A stretch of DNA of 18,471 nt from Bacteroidales bacterium (lineage in GTDB: Bacteria; Bacteroidota; Bacteroidia; Bacteroidales; WCHB1-69). Below the pieces are notes generated by a model. The model was given only the letters and a program-made list of their open reading frames with translations. It was not told where the DNA came from and did not search any database. The stretch spans positions 1-18,471 of the forward strand of contig JAQUGA010000025.1 in assembly GCA_028684405.1 (NCBI GenBank), given 5' to 3'. Shown here one piece after another: positions 1-7,210 of the stretch (the first letter of the stretch is position 1; every line of letters begins with the position of its first letter). The position numbers and the translations under genes are program-made.

Positions 1-1
1 T

Positions 2-528
2 TCGATGTATACCAAAATTGTTCAGGCTCCGATTATTATTAATTTAAACATACTAAAGACAAAACCCGACGACAGAGAGTTTGCATACCGTTATTTGCCC
101 GTTTAGTCTTGGTTGAAGGGGAGTTCAAATCGTTGTTTGAAGGACGTGTATCTGCCGAATTTGACACCTCTTCGATGATCCAATATGTGAGCCATGGAAA
201 GCCAGCAAAAATGATTTTTGTTGCCGACGGGGATATTATTAAAAATCAGGTCGACAAGCAGGGGCCTTTGCCTCTCGGATACGATAGGTACTCAAAACTT
301 ACCTTCGGAAATAAAGAGTTTTTATTGAATGCAATTAATTATTTATTGGGTGATGAAGATTTAATGCAAGTGAGAGCAAGGGAGATAAAATTGAGATTGC
401 TGGATAAAACCAAATTGTCTAAAAACAAAACCTATTGGCAAGTGTTTAATATTGTTATGCCATTGCTTGTTATTTTTATTTTGGCCTTGGCAATGCTTTA
501 TTATAGAAGATATAAATATGCTCGTTAA
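2..528 (+). CDS. gldG: GldG, C-terminal part, 5'-partial with an apparent one-base frameshift
   Basis: This is the C-terminal end of GldG, the substrate-domain/membrane subunit that pairs with GldF in the ABC-transporter-like complex linked to gliding in Bacteroidota. Two frames are needed to read it. Frame 2 (bases 2-103) encodes family-like sequence including QAPIIINLNILK and ends YLPV before a TAG at 104-106. Frame 1 picks up at about 103-111 with LVEGEFKSLFEGR, which resembles the conserved GldG segment after a PVAV-type stretch, and continues to the stop at 526-528. The C-terminus has the typical KEFLLNAINYL and REIKLRLLDK motifs, then one membrane helix (VFNIVMPLLVIFILALAMLYY) and a short basic tail. 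A single missing base near 101-106 would restore one frame. The N-terminal part lies outside the window. Family assignment is from recognised motifs and from the position upstream of dnaN. Whether the frameshift is real or a sequencing error is open. Confidence 0.85.
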
Positions 529-549
529 TCTAAAAGAAAATATACGAAG

Positions 550-1623
550 ATGAAAAAAAGAAATAAACAATTGTTGATAGGTGTCCTTCTATTAGGATTA
601 ATTGCGCTTTTTTTAGTGCTCTTTAGTTCAAAATCAGGAACGATTAAAAAAGCCTACAAAGATTTTGCGATAAGTGATACCGCCTCTGTAACTAAAATAT
701 TTTTGGCGGACAAATTAGACAATCAGGTTTTATTGACAAAAGACGCCAATGGTGTTTGGTTTGTTAATGAAACGCATCTTGCAAATGTCGATAACATTAA
801 TTTGTTGCTTTTTACAATGGAACATATCGCTGTTTGGGCGCCCATTCAAAAAGCAGCTCACGATAATATTATTAAGCGTTTGGCGGTTGTTTCTACAAAA
901 GTTGAAATTTATCAAAAAAAACACCTTATCGATTTTTGGGGAATTAAATTATTCGAACGCGAAAAATTGACCAAAACCTACTATATGGGCGAACCAAACA
1001 TGACCAGTGATGGAAATGTAATGCTTATGGATGGTGCATCGCAGGCATTTATTGTCTATTTGCCTGGCTTTAGAGGCTTTGTTTCACCACGTTATTCTGC
1101 CTACGAAAGTGATTGGCGTGATCATACCGTTTTTAAAACAAGATTGCCTCAGATTCAGGAAATTAAACATGAGAATATCCTCGAACCGGAAGAATCATTT
1201 TTAGTTACAAAATCTGGAAGCAGAACATTTCAGCTTACTCATTTAGCTTCCGGAAAAATTGTTCCAGATTATGATACCATTACAGTTTTCGACCATGTTT
1301 CAGCTTTCAGAAGTGTGAAGTATGAAGCCATGGCGAGAAATATAAATCAAAATTATCTGGATTCTTTGTCGTTTTATCATTTCTACACTTTAACATTAAC
1401 CGATGTTGATGGTAATATCACTGTTGCCGAAATGTACCATCAGCCAGAGTTGTTAATCACAGACTATAGAAAAACGACGGAAGAAATTGAAGAAACTCAT
1501 AATTTAGATAAGTTTTATCTAAAACTCAACAACGAACCTCAATTATACGTCGCACAATTTTTTGTTTTTGACCGATTGATTCAACCTTTAAGCTTTTATT
1601 TGAAAACTAATTATAAAAAATAG
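550..1623 (+). CDS. Membrane-anchored DUF4340-like protein downstream of gldG
   Basis: A 357-residue protein of unknown function. Residues about 7-27 (LLIGVLLLGLIALFLVLFSS) form one N-terminal membrane helix preceded by a lysine/arginine-rich start, so the remaining ~330 residues probably face the periplasm. The body is a mixed beta-rich sequence without catalytic motifs that I recognise. It resembles the DUF4340 family, members of which are often encoded beside GldG-type ABC components. It starts 21 bases after the gldG stop on the same strand, which suggests co-transcription and a role with the GldFG complex. That role is inferred from context only. The start is ATG 550; the upstream spacer is purine-rich but has no clear ribosome-binding site. 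No truncation or frameshift is visible. The DUF4340 label is from memory of family appearance and was not checked by a profile search. Confidence 0.75.
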   Translation: MKKRNKQLLIGVLLLGLIALFLVLFSSKSGTIKKAYKDFAISDTASVTKIFLADKLDNQVLLTKDANGVWFVNETHLANVDNINLLLFTMEHIAVWAPIQKAAHDNIIKRLAVVSTKVEIYQKKHLIDFWGIKLFEREKLTKTYYMGEPNMTSDGNVMLMDGASQAFIVYLPGFRGFVSPRYSAYESDWRDHTVFKTRLPQIQEIKHENILEPEESFLVTKSGSRTFQLTHLASGKIVPDYDTITVFDHVSAFRSVKYEAMARNINQNYLDSLSFYHFYTLTLTDVDGNITVAEMYHQPELLITDYRKTTEEIEETHNLDKFYLKLNNEPQLYVAQFFVFDRLIQPLSFYLKTNYKK

Positions 1624-1645
1624 TATTTCACTTGCATTTTTTTGA

Positions 1646-1653
1646 TATATTTG
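1646..1653 (+). promoter_or_regulatory. Candidate Bacteroidota -7 box upstream of dnaN
   Basis: The sequence TATATTTG matches the TAnnTTTG -7 element of the Bacteroidota primary sigma factor and ends 23 bases before the dnaN start codon. No good -33 TTTG/TTG element is visible at the usual spacing, so the call rests on the -7 box and position. It would give dnaN a promoter of its own, separate from the gldG group. Confidence 0.5.
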
Positions 1654-1676
1654 TCTTTTAAAAAAACATCAATAAT

Positions 1677-2807
1677 ATGAAATTTATAGTATCCAGTTCG
1701 CAATTACAAAAAGGTTTGCTTGCTATCTCAGGCGTTGTTCCATCAAGTAGTACCATGCCTATTATTCAGAACTTTTTATTTACTGTTAGTGGTGATGAGC
1801 TCGTTGCTGTAGCAACAGATTTAGAAACCACTATTTCAGCAAATGTTCCGCTTAGCAAAGTGGAAGGTGAGGGAAGTTTTGCCATTCCCCATAAATTAAT
1901 CATGGACATTCTTAAAAATTTACCCGAATTGCCATTGTTGTTCGAAATTGATCAAGAAAACTGGGCAATTAAAATTTCAGCCAGCAATGGTGAATACAAT
2001 TTAGTGGGTTATGATGGCGATGAATTTCCAAAATATCCAGTTATCGAAGGTGCAATGTCGATTACTTTCAAAGCAGAAATTTTGAAAAAAGCAATTTCTA
2101 AAACTATTTTTGCTGTTGGAAACGACGAAATGAGACCTTCAATGAGCGGTGTATATCTTGAATTAACCGATGAATCAACCACTTTTGTTGCAACTGACGC
2201 TCACAAACTAGTACGTTTTCGTCGTATGGATTTAACTTCAGAAATGAATACCTCTTTTATTATTCCCAAAAAACCATTGTTGCAAGTAAAAAATAATTTG
2301 CCCGAAGATGATACCGATTTAGTAATTAATTACAATCAAACAAACATTCATTTTAATCTTGGAAACGTAAACGTTGTAGCTCGTTTAATCGAAGGTAGAT
2401 ATCCTAATTATTCGGCCGTTATTCCTACCAATAACCCAAATGTTCTCACTGTTGATAGAATGTCGTTGTTGCTCGCCATTAAACGAGTTTCTATTTTTGC
2501 AAATGCTTCAACCATGCAAATTCGTTTTAAAATAACTCCCTCTGTGATTACCATAAGTGCTGAAGATTTGGAATATTCTAATTTTGCACATGAGACTTTG
2601 CCCTGTTCGTACGAAGGAGAAGAGATGGAAATTGGTTTTAATGCTCGCTTTATCCTCGAAATGCTTTCAAATATCGAAAGTCAAGATGTCAGAATAGATA
2701 TGTCGCAATCAAATAGACCTGGAATCATTTTCCCAATTGAAGAAGAAGCAAACGAACAAGAAGATATTTTAATGCTTGTAATGCCAGTTATGCTTAAAAA
2801 TGCGTAA
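1677..2807 (+). CDS. dnaN: DNA polymerase III sliding clamp (beta subunit)
   Basis: A 376-residue beta clamp, which forms a dimeric ring around DNA and tethers polymerase III and other replication and repair proteins. The start MKFIVSSSQLQKGLL is typical of the family. Three clamp domains follow in order: roughly 1-120, 125-245 (containing MRPSMSGVYLEL and ATDAHKLV) and 250-376 (containing FNARFILEML and ending ILMLVMPVML). That C-terminal strand, next to the hydrophobic partner-binding pocket, is characteristic. The length matches the usual 365-380 residues. A candidate -7 box lies 23 bases upstream and a strong hairpin follows the stop codon, so the gene is probably its own transcription unit. 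In many bacteria dnaN sits next to dnaA; here its neighbours are gldG-linked genes, an arrangement I recall from Bacteroidota. No anomalies seen. Confidence 0.98.
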   Translation: MKFIVSSSQLQKGLLAISGVVPSSSTMPIIQNFLFTVSGDELVAVATDLETTISANVPLSKVEGEGSFAIPHKLIMDILKNLPELPLLFEIDQENWAIKISASNGEYNLVGYDGDEFPKYPVIEGAMSITFKAEILKKAISKTIFAVGNDEMRPSMSGVYLELTDESTTFVATDAHKLVRFRRMDLTSEMNTSFIIPKKPLLQVKNNLPEDDTDLVINYNQTNIHFNLGNVNVVARLIEGRYPNYSAVIPTNNPNVLTVDRMSLLLAIKRVSIFANASTMQIRFKITPSVITISAEDLEYSNFAHETLPCSYEGEEMEIGFNARFILEMLSNIESQDVRIDMSQSNRPGIIFPIEEEANEQEDILMLVMPVMLKNA

Positions 2808-2819
2808 TGCGGATTTTGT

Positions 2820-2864
2820 AAAAATAAAAAAATGCAGTATTTTTATATACTGCTTTTTTTTTTA
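2820..2864. terminator. Bidirectional intrinsic terminator between dnaN and the SGNH lipoprotein gene
   Basis: A perfect 7-bp stem, GCAGTAT at 2834-2840 pairing with ATACTGC at 2847-2853, encloses a 6-base loop. It is followed on the plus strand by a run of ten Ts (2854-2863) and preceded by an A-rich tract (2820-2832) that becomes a T-rich tract on the minus strand. It therefore suits both dnaN and the convergent lipoprotein gene, whose TAA stop (2862-2864) overlaps the T run. Confidence 0.88.
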
Positions 2865-3794
2865 TTCTTGACTTAAATTGTCCTCGATTGTGGTCAGCTT
2901 TTGATCCTTATCATCTCCAATTCTATCCAATAATGGCTTGATTCTGTCAAAAATTGTATTCGCCCATAACCTTGATTCTTTTCCGTAAAAGTGCGTCGTT
3001 GTAATGGTGTCGTGTCCAACAACATCATCGCTGCGGACAAAAAAGATATTGTTTTTGTCAACTGTATTTTGAATGGCTTTAATTCTATGTGTTAGTCCAG
3101 ATCTTCGCATGGGCCCAATCCAAACAATTTCGCAGTTTTGTGAGTTATCACGAATAATGTTTATTAAACCTTGATGATCGTTAATTACATTGCTGCCCAA
3201 AGCAATTAAAACAATGTCTGGTTGTAAATCCGAAATGACTTTTGACAATTTGCCGTTGTGTTTTTTGGAAACAACATCCTCATTTCGAACTGAATTGTAT
3301 TCTAAATAACGCAAGCTCTTTTTTGGTGGAATAACTTCGTCATGAAGACTCTCTCGTATGGCGTATCCACAGCAGTTGTTTGTCATTTTATAGGTGTATG
3401 TTTTTGAACCCGCTCCACCAATCGAAATAGAGAGAATGTCAAATTTTTCGGTATTGTGTATGGCTCTTTGCAGATGTTCGCCAAAGGGACCCATTAAATG
3501 TGAATCGCCTAACATTAGGATTCTTGGAACCTTGGAAATGCTATCGTTTTCGGAATGTTTTTCAATCCTTGAAATACTCGTATAGGTGATATTGCTGGTT
3601 GGAATATAGTCCAGATTTTCATTGCTCTCCATTTTAGGAATACTATCTTCCTCCGTTATGGAAATATTGGAAGCAATGTCTTCCATAGAGTCTTCGGTTT
3701 GGTTTGTTGTGTTTTCCTGATTTTGACAAGAAAATAGTAGAATTATTGATGTGAAAATCAAGATTTGTTTAGCTAGATTTTGTATGATATTCAT
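2862..3794 (-). CDS. SGNH/GDSL-hydrolase-like lipoprotein
   Basis: A 310-residue predicted lipoprotein. A hydrophobic stretch (residues 10-20) runs into a lipobox LLFSC with Cys23 as the acylation site, and a Ser/Glu/Asn-rich spacer of about 65 residues follows. The hydrolase-like domain begins at about residue 90: block I is LMLGDSHL with candidate nucleophile Ser98, block II is around Gly127 (SIGGAG), and block III is IALGSN with Asn202. The likely block V is near THFYG with His268. The usual catalytic Asp three residues before the His is a threonine here; the nearest aspartate is Asp262. It is therefore either a divergent hydrolase or an SGNH-fold protein with altered chemistry. The substrate is unknown; SGNH proteins include esterases and carbohydrate or peptidoglycan deacetylases. 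It lies downstream of folC on the same strand with its own candidate -7 box. It starts at ATG 3794, which gives a complete signal peptide. Confidence 0.8.
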   Translation of the reverse strand: MNIIQNLAKQILIFTSIILLFSCQNQENTTNQTEDSMEDIASNISITEEDSIPKMESNENLDYIPTSNITYTSISRIEKHSENDSISKVPRILMLGDSHLMGPFGEHLQRAIHNTEKFDILSISIGGAGSKTYTYKMTNNCCGYAIRESLHDEVIPPKKSLRYLEYNSVRNEDVVSKKHNGKLSKVISDLQPDIVLIALGSNVINDHQGLINIIRDNSQNCEIVWIGPMRRSGLTHRIKAIQNTVDKNNIFFVRSDDVVGHDTITTTHFYGKESRLWANTIFDRIKPLLDRIGDDKDQKLTTIEDNLSQE

Positions 3795-3868
3795 TAGAAT
3801 AGATTAAAATATTGATAGTTTAATAATTAATGCTACTATTTGCAAGTTCTCCATGAATCTTTTTTTTG

Positions 3869-3876
3869 CAAAATTA
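3869..3876 (-). promoter_or_regulatory. Candidate -7 box for the SGNH lipoprotein gene
   Basis: On the minus strand this reads TAATTTTG, matching TAnnTTTG, and lies about 74 bases upstream of the lipoprotein start codon. The region between folC and the lipoprotein gene (3795-3901) holds no other gene. No convincing -33 element is visible. Confidence 0.38.
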
Positions 3877-3895
3877 ACTTTTTTTTGGTATAACA

Positions 3896-3907
3896 GACTA
3901 GCTAGTC
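3896..3907. repeat. Perfect 12-bp palindrome across the folC stop codon
   Basis: GACTAGCTAGTC is a perfect inverted repeat containing two CTAG tetranucleotides and includes the folC TAG stop codon. It has no T tract on either strand, so it is not a standard terminator. It lies about 20 bases upstream of the candidate -7 box of the lipoprotein gene, where a -33 element or operator could sit. Function unknown; it may be chance. Confidence 0.5.
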
Positions 3908-5209
3908 GTTTATATTGTTGAAAAACATCAAAGCGTCAGCAACGACAAAAGTGCTTCCTCCAATGAAAATCAAATCTTTTTTTTGTGCTTTTTTTAATGC
4001 GCTTTGAATGGCATCATCGACGGTTGAGAATTTTTCTCCAATTAAATCATATTTTTCTGCTTTTTCTTTCAAAATACCAGCATCCAGTGCTCTGGGAATC
4101 GATGCTTTGCAAAAATAGTAGTGGCCCGATTTTGGAAATAAATCCAAAATATTGTCTACTTCTTTGTCATTTACAACGCCTAAAATAATATGTAGTTTTT
4201 GGTGCTTAATTCTTTGCAATTTGGGAATGGTTAACGAAAGTCCGTGTTGGTTGTGACCGGTGTCGCAAACAATCATAGGCTTTTCTTGAATGCACTGCCA
4301 GCGTCCCATGAAGTTTGTGTTTTTTATCACATTTTCAATGCCTTTTTGAATCTCTTCTGCCTTGATTTTAAATTCTCCTTGTTTATTTAAAATATCGATG
4401 GCTGCAATGACTCCACTAATGTTTTTTAGCTGATAATCTCCAGCTAAAGGGCTCTTTATATGCAGTTCACAATCCGATGTTTGGGCTGTAATTTCGTTTA
4501 TAAATGGATTTGAACTATTGTTTTGAAGAGTGCAAATATCTTCTGCAAAATAGATTTGCGAACTTTCTTGTTTTGCCTTTTGGACAAAAACGGCTTTGCT
4601 TTCTTCCGTAAACTCGTTGATTAAAACGGACGTTTTGGGTTTGATGATGCCCGCTTTTTCAAATGCAATTTCAGAAATGGTATCGCCTAAAAATTGTGTA
4701 TGATCAAATCCAATATTGGTAATTATTGATAAAATTGGGGAAATCACATTGGTTGAGTCCAATCGGCCTCCCATTCCTGTTTCTATAATGGCAATGTCTA
4801 CTGTCTCTTGTGCAAAATAAGCTAAAGCCACGGCTACTGTCATTTCAAAAAAAGAGGGTTTCATCTCCAAAAACTTTGAATAATGGTTTTCTACAAAGTG
4901 ACAAATATGTTCTTTAGTGATTTTTTCTCCATTAATTTGGATTCGTTCTCTAAAATCGACCAAATGTGGGGAAGTGTAAAGTCCAGTTTTATATCCCGCT
5001 TCTTGAAAAATAGAGGCCAACATGTGCGAAACAGACCCTTTTCCGTTGGTGCCTGCCACGTGGATGCTTCTAAAGCGATGGTAAGGATGGTTTACGAGCT
5101 CCATTAAGGCATTGGTATTCTCTAGGTCTGCTTTGTATGCGGCAGCACCAATGCGTTGATACATGGGCAAACTATTGAAAAGGAATTGTAAAGTTTCGTT
5201 GTAATTCAT
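3902..5209 (-). CDS. folC: Folylpolyglutamate synthase / dihydrofolate synthase
   Basis: A 435-residue cytoplasmic ligase of the Mur-ligase superfamily. FolC joins glutamate to dihydropteroate and/or extends the polyglutamate tail of folates, using ATP. The ATP-binding P-loop is at residues 51-60 (VAGTNGKGSV). It is followed by YTSPHL and ERIQING, the magnesium/substrate-binding segment ETGMGGRLDSTNV, and IGFDHTQFLG. The C-terminal ligase domain contains MGRWQ and CDTGHNQHG, both family hallmarks. The length is normal for the family. The gene begins 24 bases after the TonB-like gene stop and has no promoter of its own that I can see, so it is probably the last member of an exbB-exbD-tonB-folC transcript. 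Whether it has both activities or only one cannot be told from sequence alone. Confidence 0.95.
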   Translation of the reverse strand: MNYNETLQFLFNSLPMYQRIGAAAYKADLENTNALMELVNHPYHRFRSIHVAGTNGKGSVSHMLASIFQEAGYKTGLYTSPHLVDFRERIQINGEKITKEHICHFVENHYSKFLEMKPSFFEMTVAVALAYFAQETVDIAIIETGMGGRLDSTNVISPILSIITNIGFDHTQFLGDTISEIAFEKAGIIKPKTSVLINEFTEESKAVFVQKAKQESSQIYFAEDICTLQNNSSNPFINEITAQTSDCELHIKSPLAGDYQLKNISGVIAAIDILNKQGEFKIKAEEIQKGIENVIKNTNFMGRWQCIQEKPMIVCDTGHNQHGLSLTIPKLQRIKHQKLHIILGVVNDKEVDNILDLFPKSGHYYFCKASIPRALDAGILKEKAEKYDLIGEKFSTVDDAIQSALKKAQKKDLIFIGGSTFVVADALMFFNNIND

Positions 5210-5233
5210 GGACGAAGAAGAGTCGTTATGGAA

Positions 5234-5956
5234 CTAAATAATAACGTAAGTAATGGTTCCCATTTGAATTTCAGCGGCATCTGATTTTGCATCAAACTTT
5301 GATTTGCGAGCGAACTCTTCACATACTCTCCAAACTTGAGAATTTGCAATGCTCGTACCACGAGAAATGGTTTCTGCATCCACTACATTGCCTTCTCTGT
5401 CAACTTTTATTTGAACCACTACTTTTCCTTGCGTATTTGCAATGCTTGGAGCAGGGAGCGAGCGAGCTTTTCTGCCAGATAAACTAAACGAAGGTCCTAC
5501 ATCGTTGCCTACACCAGAACCAACTCCATCGCCAATACCTGTTCCTTTGCCTGGGCCTGTCCCAGAACCTATGCCACTTCCGGCGCCTGTTCCAGAGCCA
5601 TCACCTGGTTTGGTGTTTTGACCTGGACGATATATTAAGCGTGGATCTACTTCGGGTTCTTTTGGTTCGGCTTTTTTTTCTTTATTGATCACCTTATTTA
5701 CACGATTGTTTATTGATGGAGCCTCTTCGCTGTTTTGTGTAAGATAACTATCGTTGCTGGATGCTGGTTTGGATACATGTGTCGGAGCCGATGATCCACC
5801 ACCACCGCCACCTAAATCAATTTCAATGCCTTTTTCTTCGGGCAATGGGAGGGGAGTTTTAAAACCAAAGAAAAATAGACATAATAATAGTAATGTATGA
5901 AACAATGTCGCTCCTACAATACCACGGATGTCATTTTTTGTCAACTTTCGTTTCAT
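5234..5956 (-). CDS. tonB: TonB-family energy transducer with glycine-rich linker
   Basis: A 240-residue TonB-type protein that should carry proton-motive energy from ExbB/ExbD to outer-membrane transporters. A basic N-terminus is followed by one membrane helix (residues ~13-31) with His20 inside it, the same position as the functional His of E. coli TonB. A DLGGGGGGSS turn, a Lys/Glu/Pro segment (~85-105) and a Gly/Ser/Thr-rich linker (119-154) follow. The C-terminal TonB domain spans ~163-240, with GKVVVQIKVDREGNVV recognisable. The usual proline-rich spacer is largely replaced by glycine repeats, and the YP motif common at the start of the TonB domain reads LPAPS here. The start ATG overlaps the exbD stop by 4 bases (ATGA), showing tight operon coupling. 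TolA-like function is an alternative. The partner outer-membrane transporter is not in the window. Confidence 0.87.
   Translation of the reverse strand: MKRKLTKNDIRGIVGATLFHTLLLLCLFFFGFKTPLPLPEEKGIEIDLGGGGGGSSAPTHVSKPASSNDSYLTQNSEEAPSINNRVNKVINKEKKAEPKEPEVDPRLIYRPGQNTKPGDGSGTGAGSGIGSGTGPGKGTGIGDGVGSGVGNDVGPSFSLSGRKARSLPAPSIANTQGKVVVQIKVDREGNVVDAETISRGTSIANSQVWRVCEEFARKSKFDAKSDAAEIQMGTITYVII
5495..5602 (-). repeat. Low-complexity Gly-Ser/Gly-Thr coding repeat in the TonB-like gene
   Basis: These bases encode residues 119-154 of the TonB-like protein, an irregular repeat of G-x dipeptides (GTGAGSGIGSGTGPGKG and similar). The segment is degenerate at DNA level rather than a clean tandem array. 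It probably forms a flexible periplasm-spanning linker and could vary in length between strains. Confidence 0.7.
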
Positions 5957-6372
5957 TCTTTTGGTGTGGTTGCTAAAATTAATTTGTATTTATTTCCAGT
6001 ATTATCATTAATTGCATTGATTGCATCAATCACTAAAATAATATCTTGAACCGCAACCAATCGGTCGGCACGAAGCACAACCGTTGCATCAACTTGCGCT
6101 TCTTTAACTAGTTCTTCACCCAATTTTGTCTCCAATTGGTCTATTTCGATGGGTGTTTCACCAATGTAAAATAGATTTGGCTCTTGAATGTAAACAGTAA
6201 CATTTTGTTTTGCCATTGTTTTACTGTTGCTTTGTGGCAACAATAGCTTCACAGCGTTCGGGCTAACCAAAGTCGATGTAATCATGAAAAAGATGAGCAA
6301 AAGGAATACTAAGTCAGACATGGATGCCGAACTAAATTCCAAACTTCTCTTATTTCGAGTTTTTATTGCCAT
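5953..6372 (-). CDS. exbD: Biopolymer transport protein ExbD
   Basis: A 139-residue inner-membrane protein of the ExbD/TolR family, which forms the proton-conducting core with ExbB and drives TonB. A short basic cytoplasmic segment (residues 1-18) leads into one membrane helix (about 19-38). Asp20, in MSDLVFLLLIFFM, is the conserved protonatable aspartate near the cytoplasmic end of that helix. The periplasmic domain follows (about 55-139), containing VVLRADRLVAVQDIILVIDA, typical of the family. It begins 6 bases after the exbB stop and overlaps the TonB-like gene by 4 bases, so the three proteins are almost certainly translated from one mRNA. The length and all expected parts are intact. TolR is the alternative; the adjacent TonB-type protein favours ExbD. 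Confidence 0.95.
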   Translation of the reverse strand: MAIKTRNKRSLEFSSASMSDLVFLLLIFFMITSTLVSPNAVKLLLPQSNSKTMAKQNVTVYIQEPNLFYIGETPIEIDQLETKLGEELVKEAQVDATVVLRADRLVAVQDIILVIDAINAINDNTGNKYKLILATTPKE

Positions 6373-6378
6373 GTTTTT

Positions 6379-7086
6379 TTAATTAGCTGGTTCATTTAAT
6401 AAATCCATAAATTCAGTAGCTCTCGCTTCTAGCTGAAAAACAACATTTTCGATGCGTGCAACCAAGATATTATAACATATATAAGCAGTAATCCCAACAA
6501 TCAAACCAGCGATGGTCGTAACCATAGCTTCATAGATTCCACTGGATAAAAGTTGAATATCAATATTGTTTCCCGCTTTCGACATGTCGTAAAATGCACG
6601 AACCATACCTGTTACAGTACCCAAAAAACCGATCATTGGGGCTGCACCAGCAATGGTGGCTATCATTGCTATGCCTTTTTCTAAGCGAGAAACCTCTAAG
6701 CTGCCCACCGTTTCAATAGCTGTATTGATGTCGCTCAATGGCTTTCCAATACGCAATAAGCCTTTTTCAATCATTCGTGCAAGTGGTGATTCATTGTTTT
6801 TGCATAGTGCTAAAGCAGAATCCAAACGTCCATTGTGAACAAAATCCCGAATGTTATTCATGAAGTTGCTCTCTTCTTGGGAAGCTTTCCGAATGGTTAA
6901 AAACCGTTCAATAAATAGATAAATAGCAATAACCGACATGATGGCTAGGGGAATCATAATCCATCCGCCTTTCAACATCATTTTCCATAAGGAAAGTTTT
7001 TCATAATTGGCAACACCTGCTTGGGTTGCTACTTCTGCAGTTTCACTTACTGCTTGGGTCACTTGTAGAATTATTCCAGTAATCAT
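6379..7086 (-). CDS. exbB: MotA/TolQ/ExbB proton-channel family protein
   Basis: A 235-residue inner-membrane protein forming the channel scaffold around ExbD. Three membrane helices are visible: about 42-62 (WIMIPLAIMSVIAIYLFIE), 138-162 and 185-208. A cytoplasmic loop lies between the first two, as is typical of ExbB. The signature GFLGTVTGMVRAF (residues 153-165) and IYEAMVTTIAGLIVGI (184-199) are the conserved pore-lining segments. The N-terminal ~30 residues are mildly hydrophobic and extend beyond the core family, as in many Bacteroidota ExbB proteins. It is the first gene of the exbB-exbD-tonB-folC set. A 124-base spacer and a candidate -7 box 25 bases upstream of the start suggest the operon promoter lies there. 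It could equally be called TolQ-like; the context favours ExbB. Confidence 0.94.
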   Translation of the reverse strand: MITGIILQVTQAVSETAEVATQAGVANYEKLSLWKMMLKGGWIMIPLAIMSVIAIYLFIERFLTIRKASQEESNFMNNIRDFVHNGRLDSALALCKNNESPLARMIEKGLLRIGKPLSDINTAIETVGSLEVSRLEKGIAMIATIAGAAPMIGFLGTVTGMVRAFYDMSKAGNNIDIQLLSSGIYEAMVTTIAGLIVGITAYICYNILVARIENVVFQLEARATEFMDLLNEPAN

Positions 7087-7111
7087 AAAAAGGTATTGAT
7101 TGGTTTTTTTA

Positions 7112-7119
7112 CAAAATTA
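7112..7119 (-). promoter_or_regulatory. Candidate -7 box for the exbB-exbD-tonB-folC operon
   Basis: On the minus strand this reads TAATTTTG, matching TAnnTTTG, and ends 25 bases before the exbB start codon. It lies in the 124-base spacer between anmK and exbB, which otherwise shows no gene. A -33 element is not clear. Confidence 0.5.
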
Positions 7120-7210
7120 CTTACACCGTTGCTGTTACTTGTTTCTTTAAGCTTTATTTGCTAACAACTTCATGTTAATAAAACTCATTTTATACAAAAA
7201 TATTGTGTTC

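Noticed and set aside
95..111. Programmed -1 ribosomal frameshift in gldG
   Set aside because: The junction CCCGTTTAG does not form a standard slippery heptamer in the needed frame, no clear downstream pseudoknot was seen, and GldG is not known to use recoding. A missing base is simpler.
7128..7168. Imperfect inverted repeat between anmK and exbB as a terminator
   Set aside because: The arms (GTTGCTGTTA and TAACAAC) pair only with a bulge across a loop of more than 20 bases, and no T tract follows on the minus strand.
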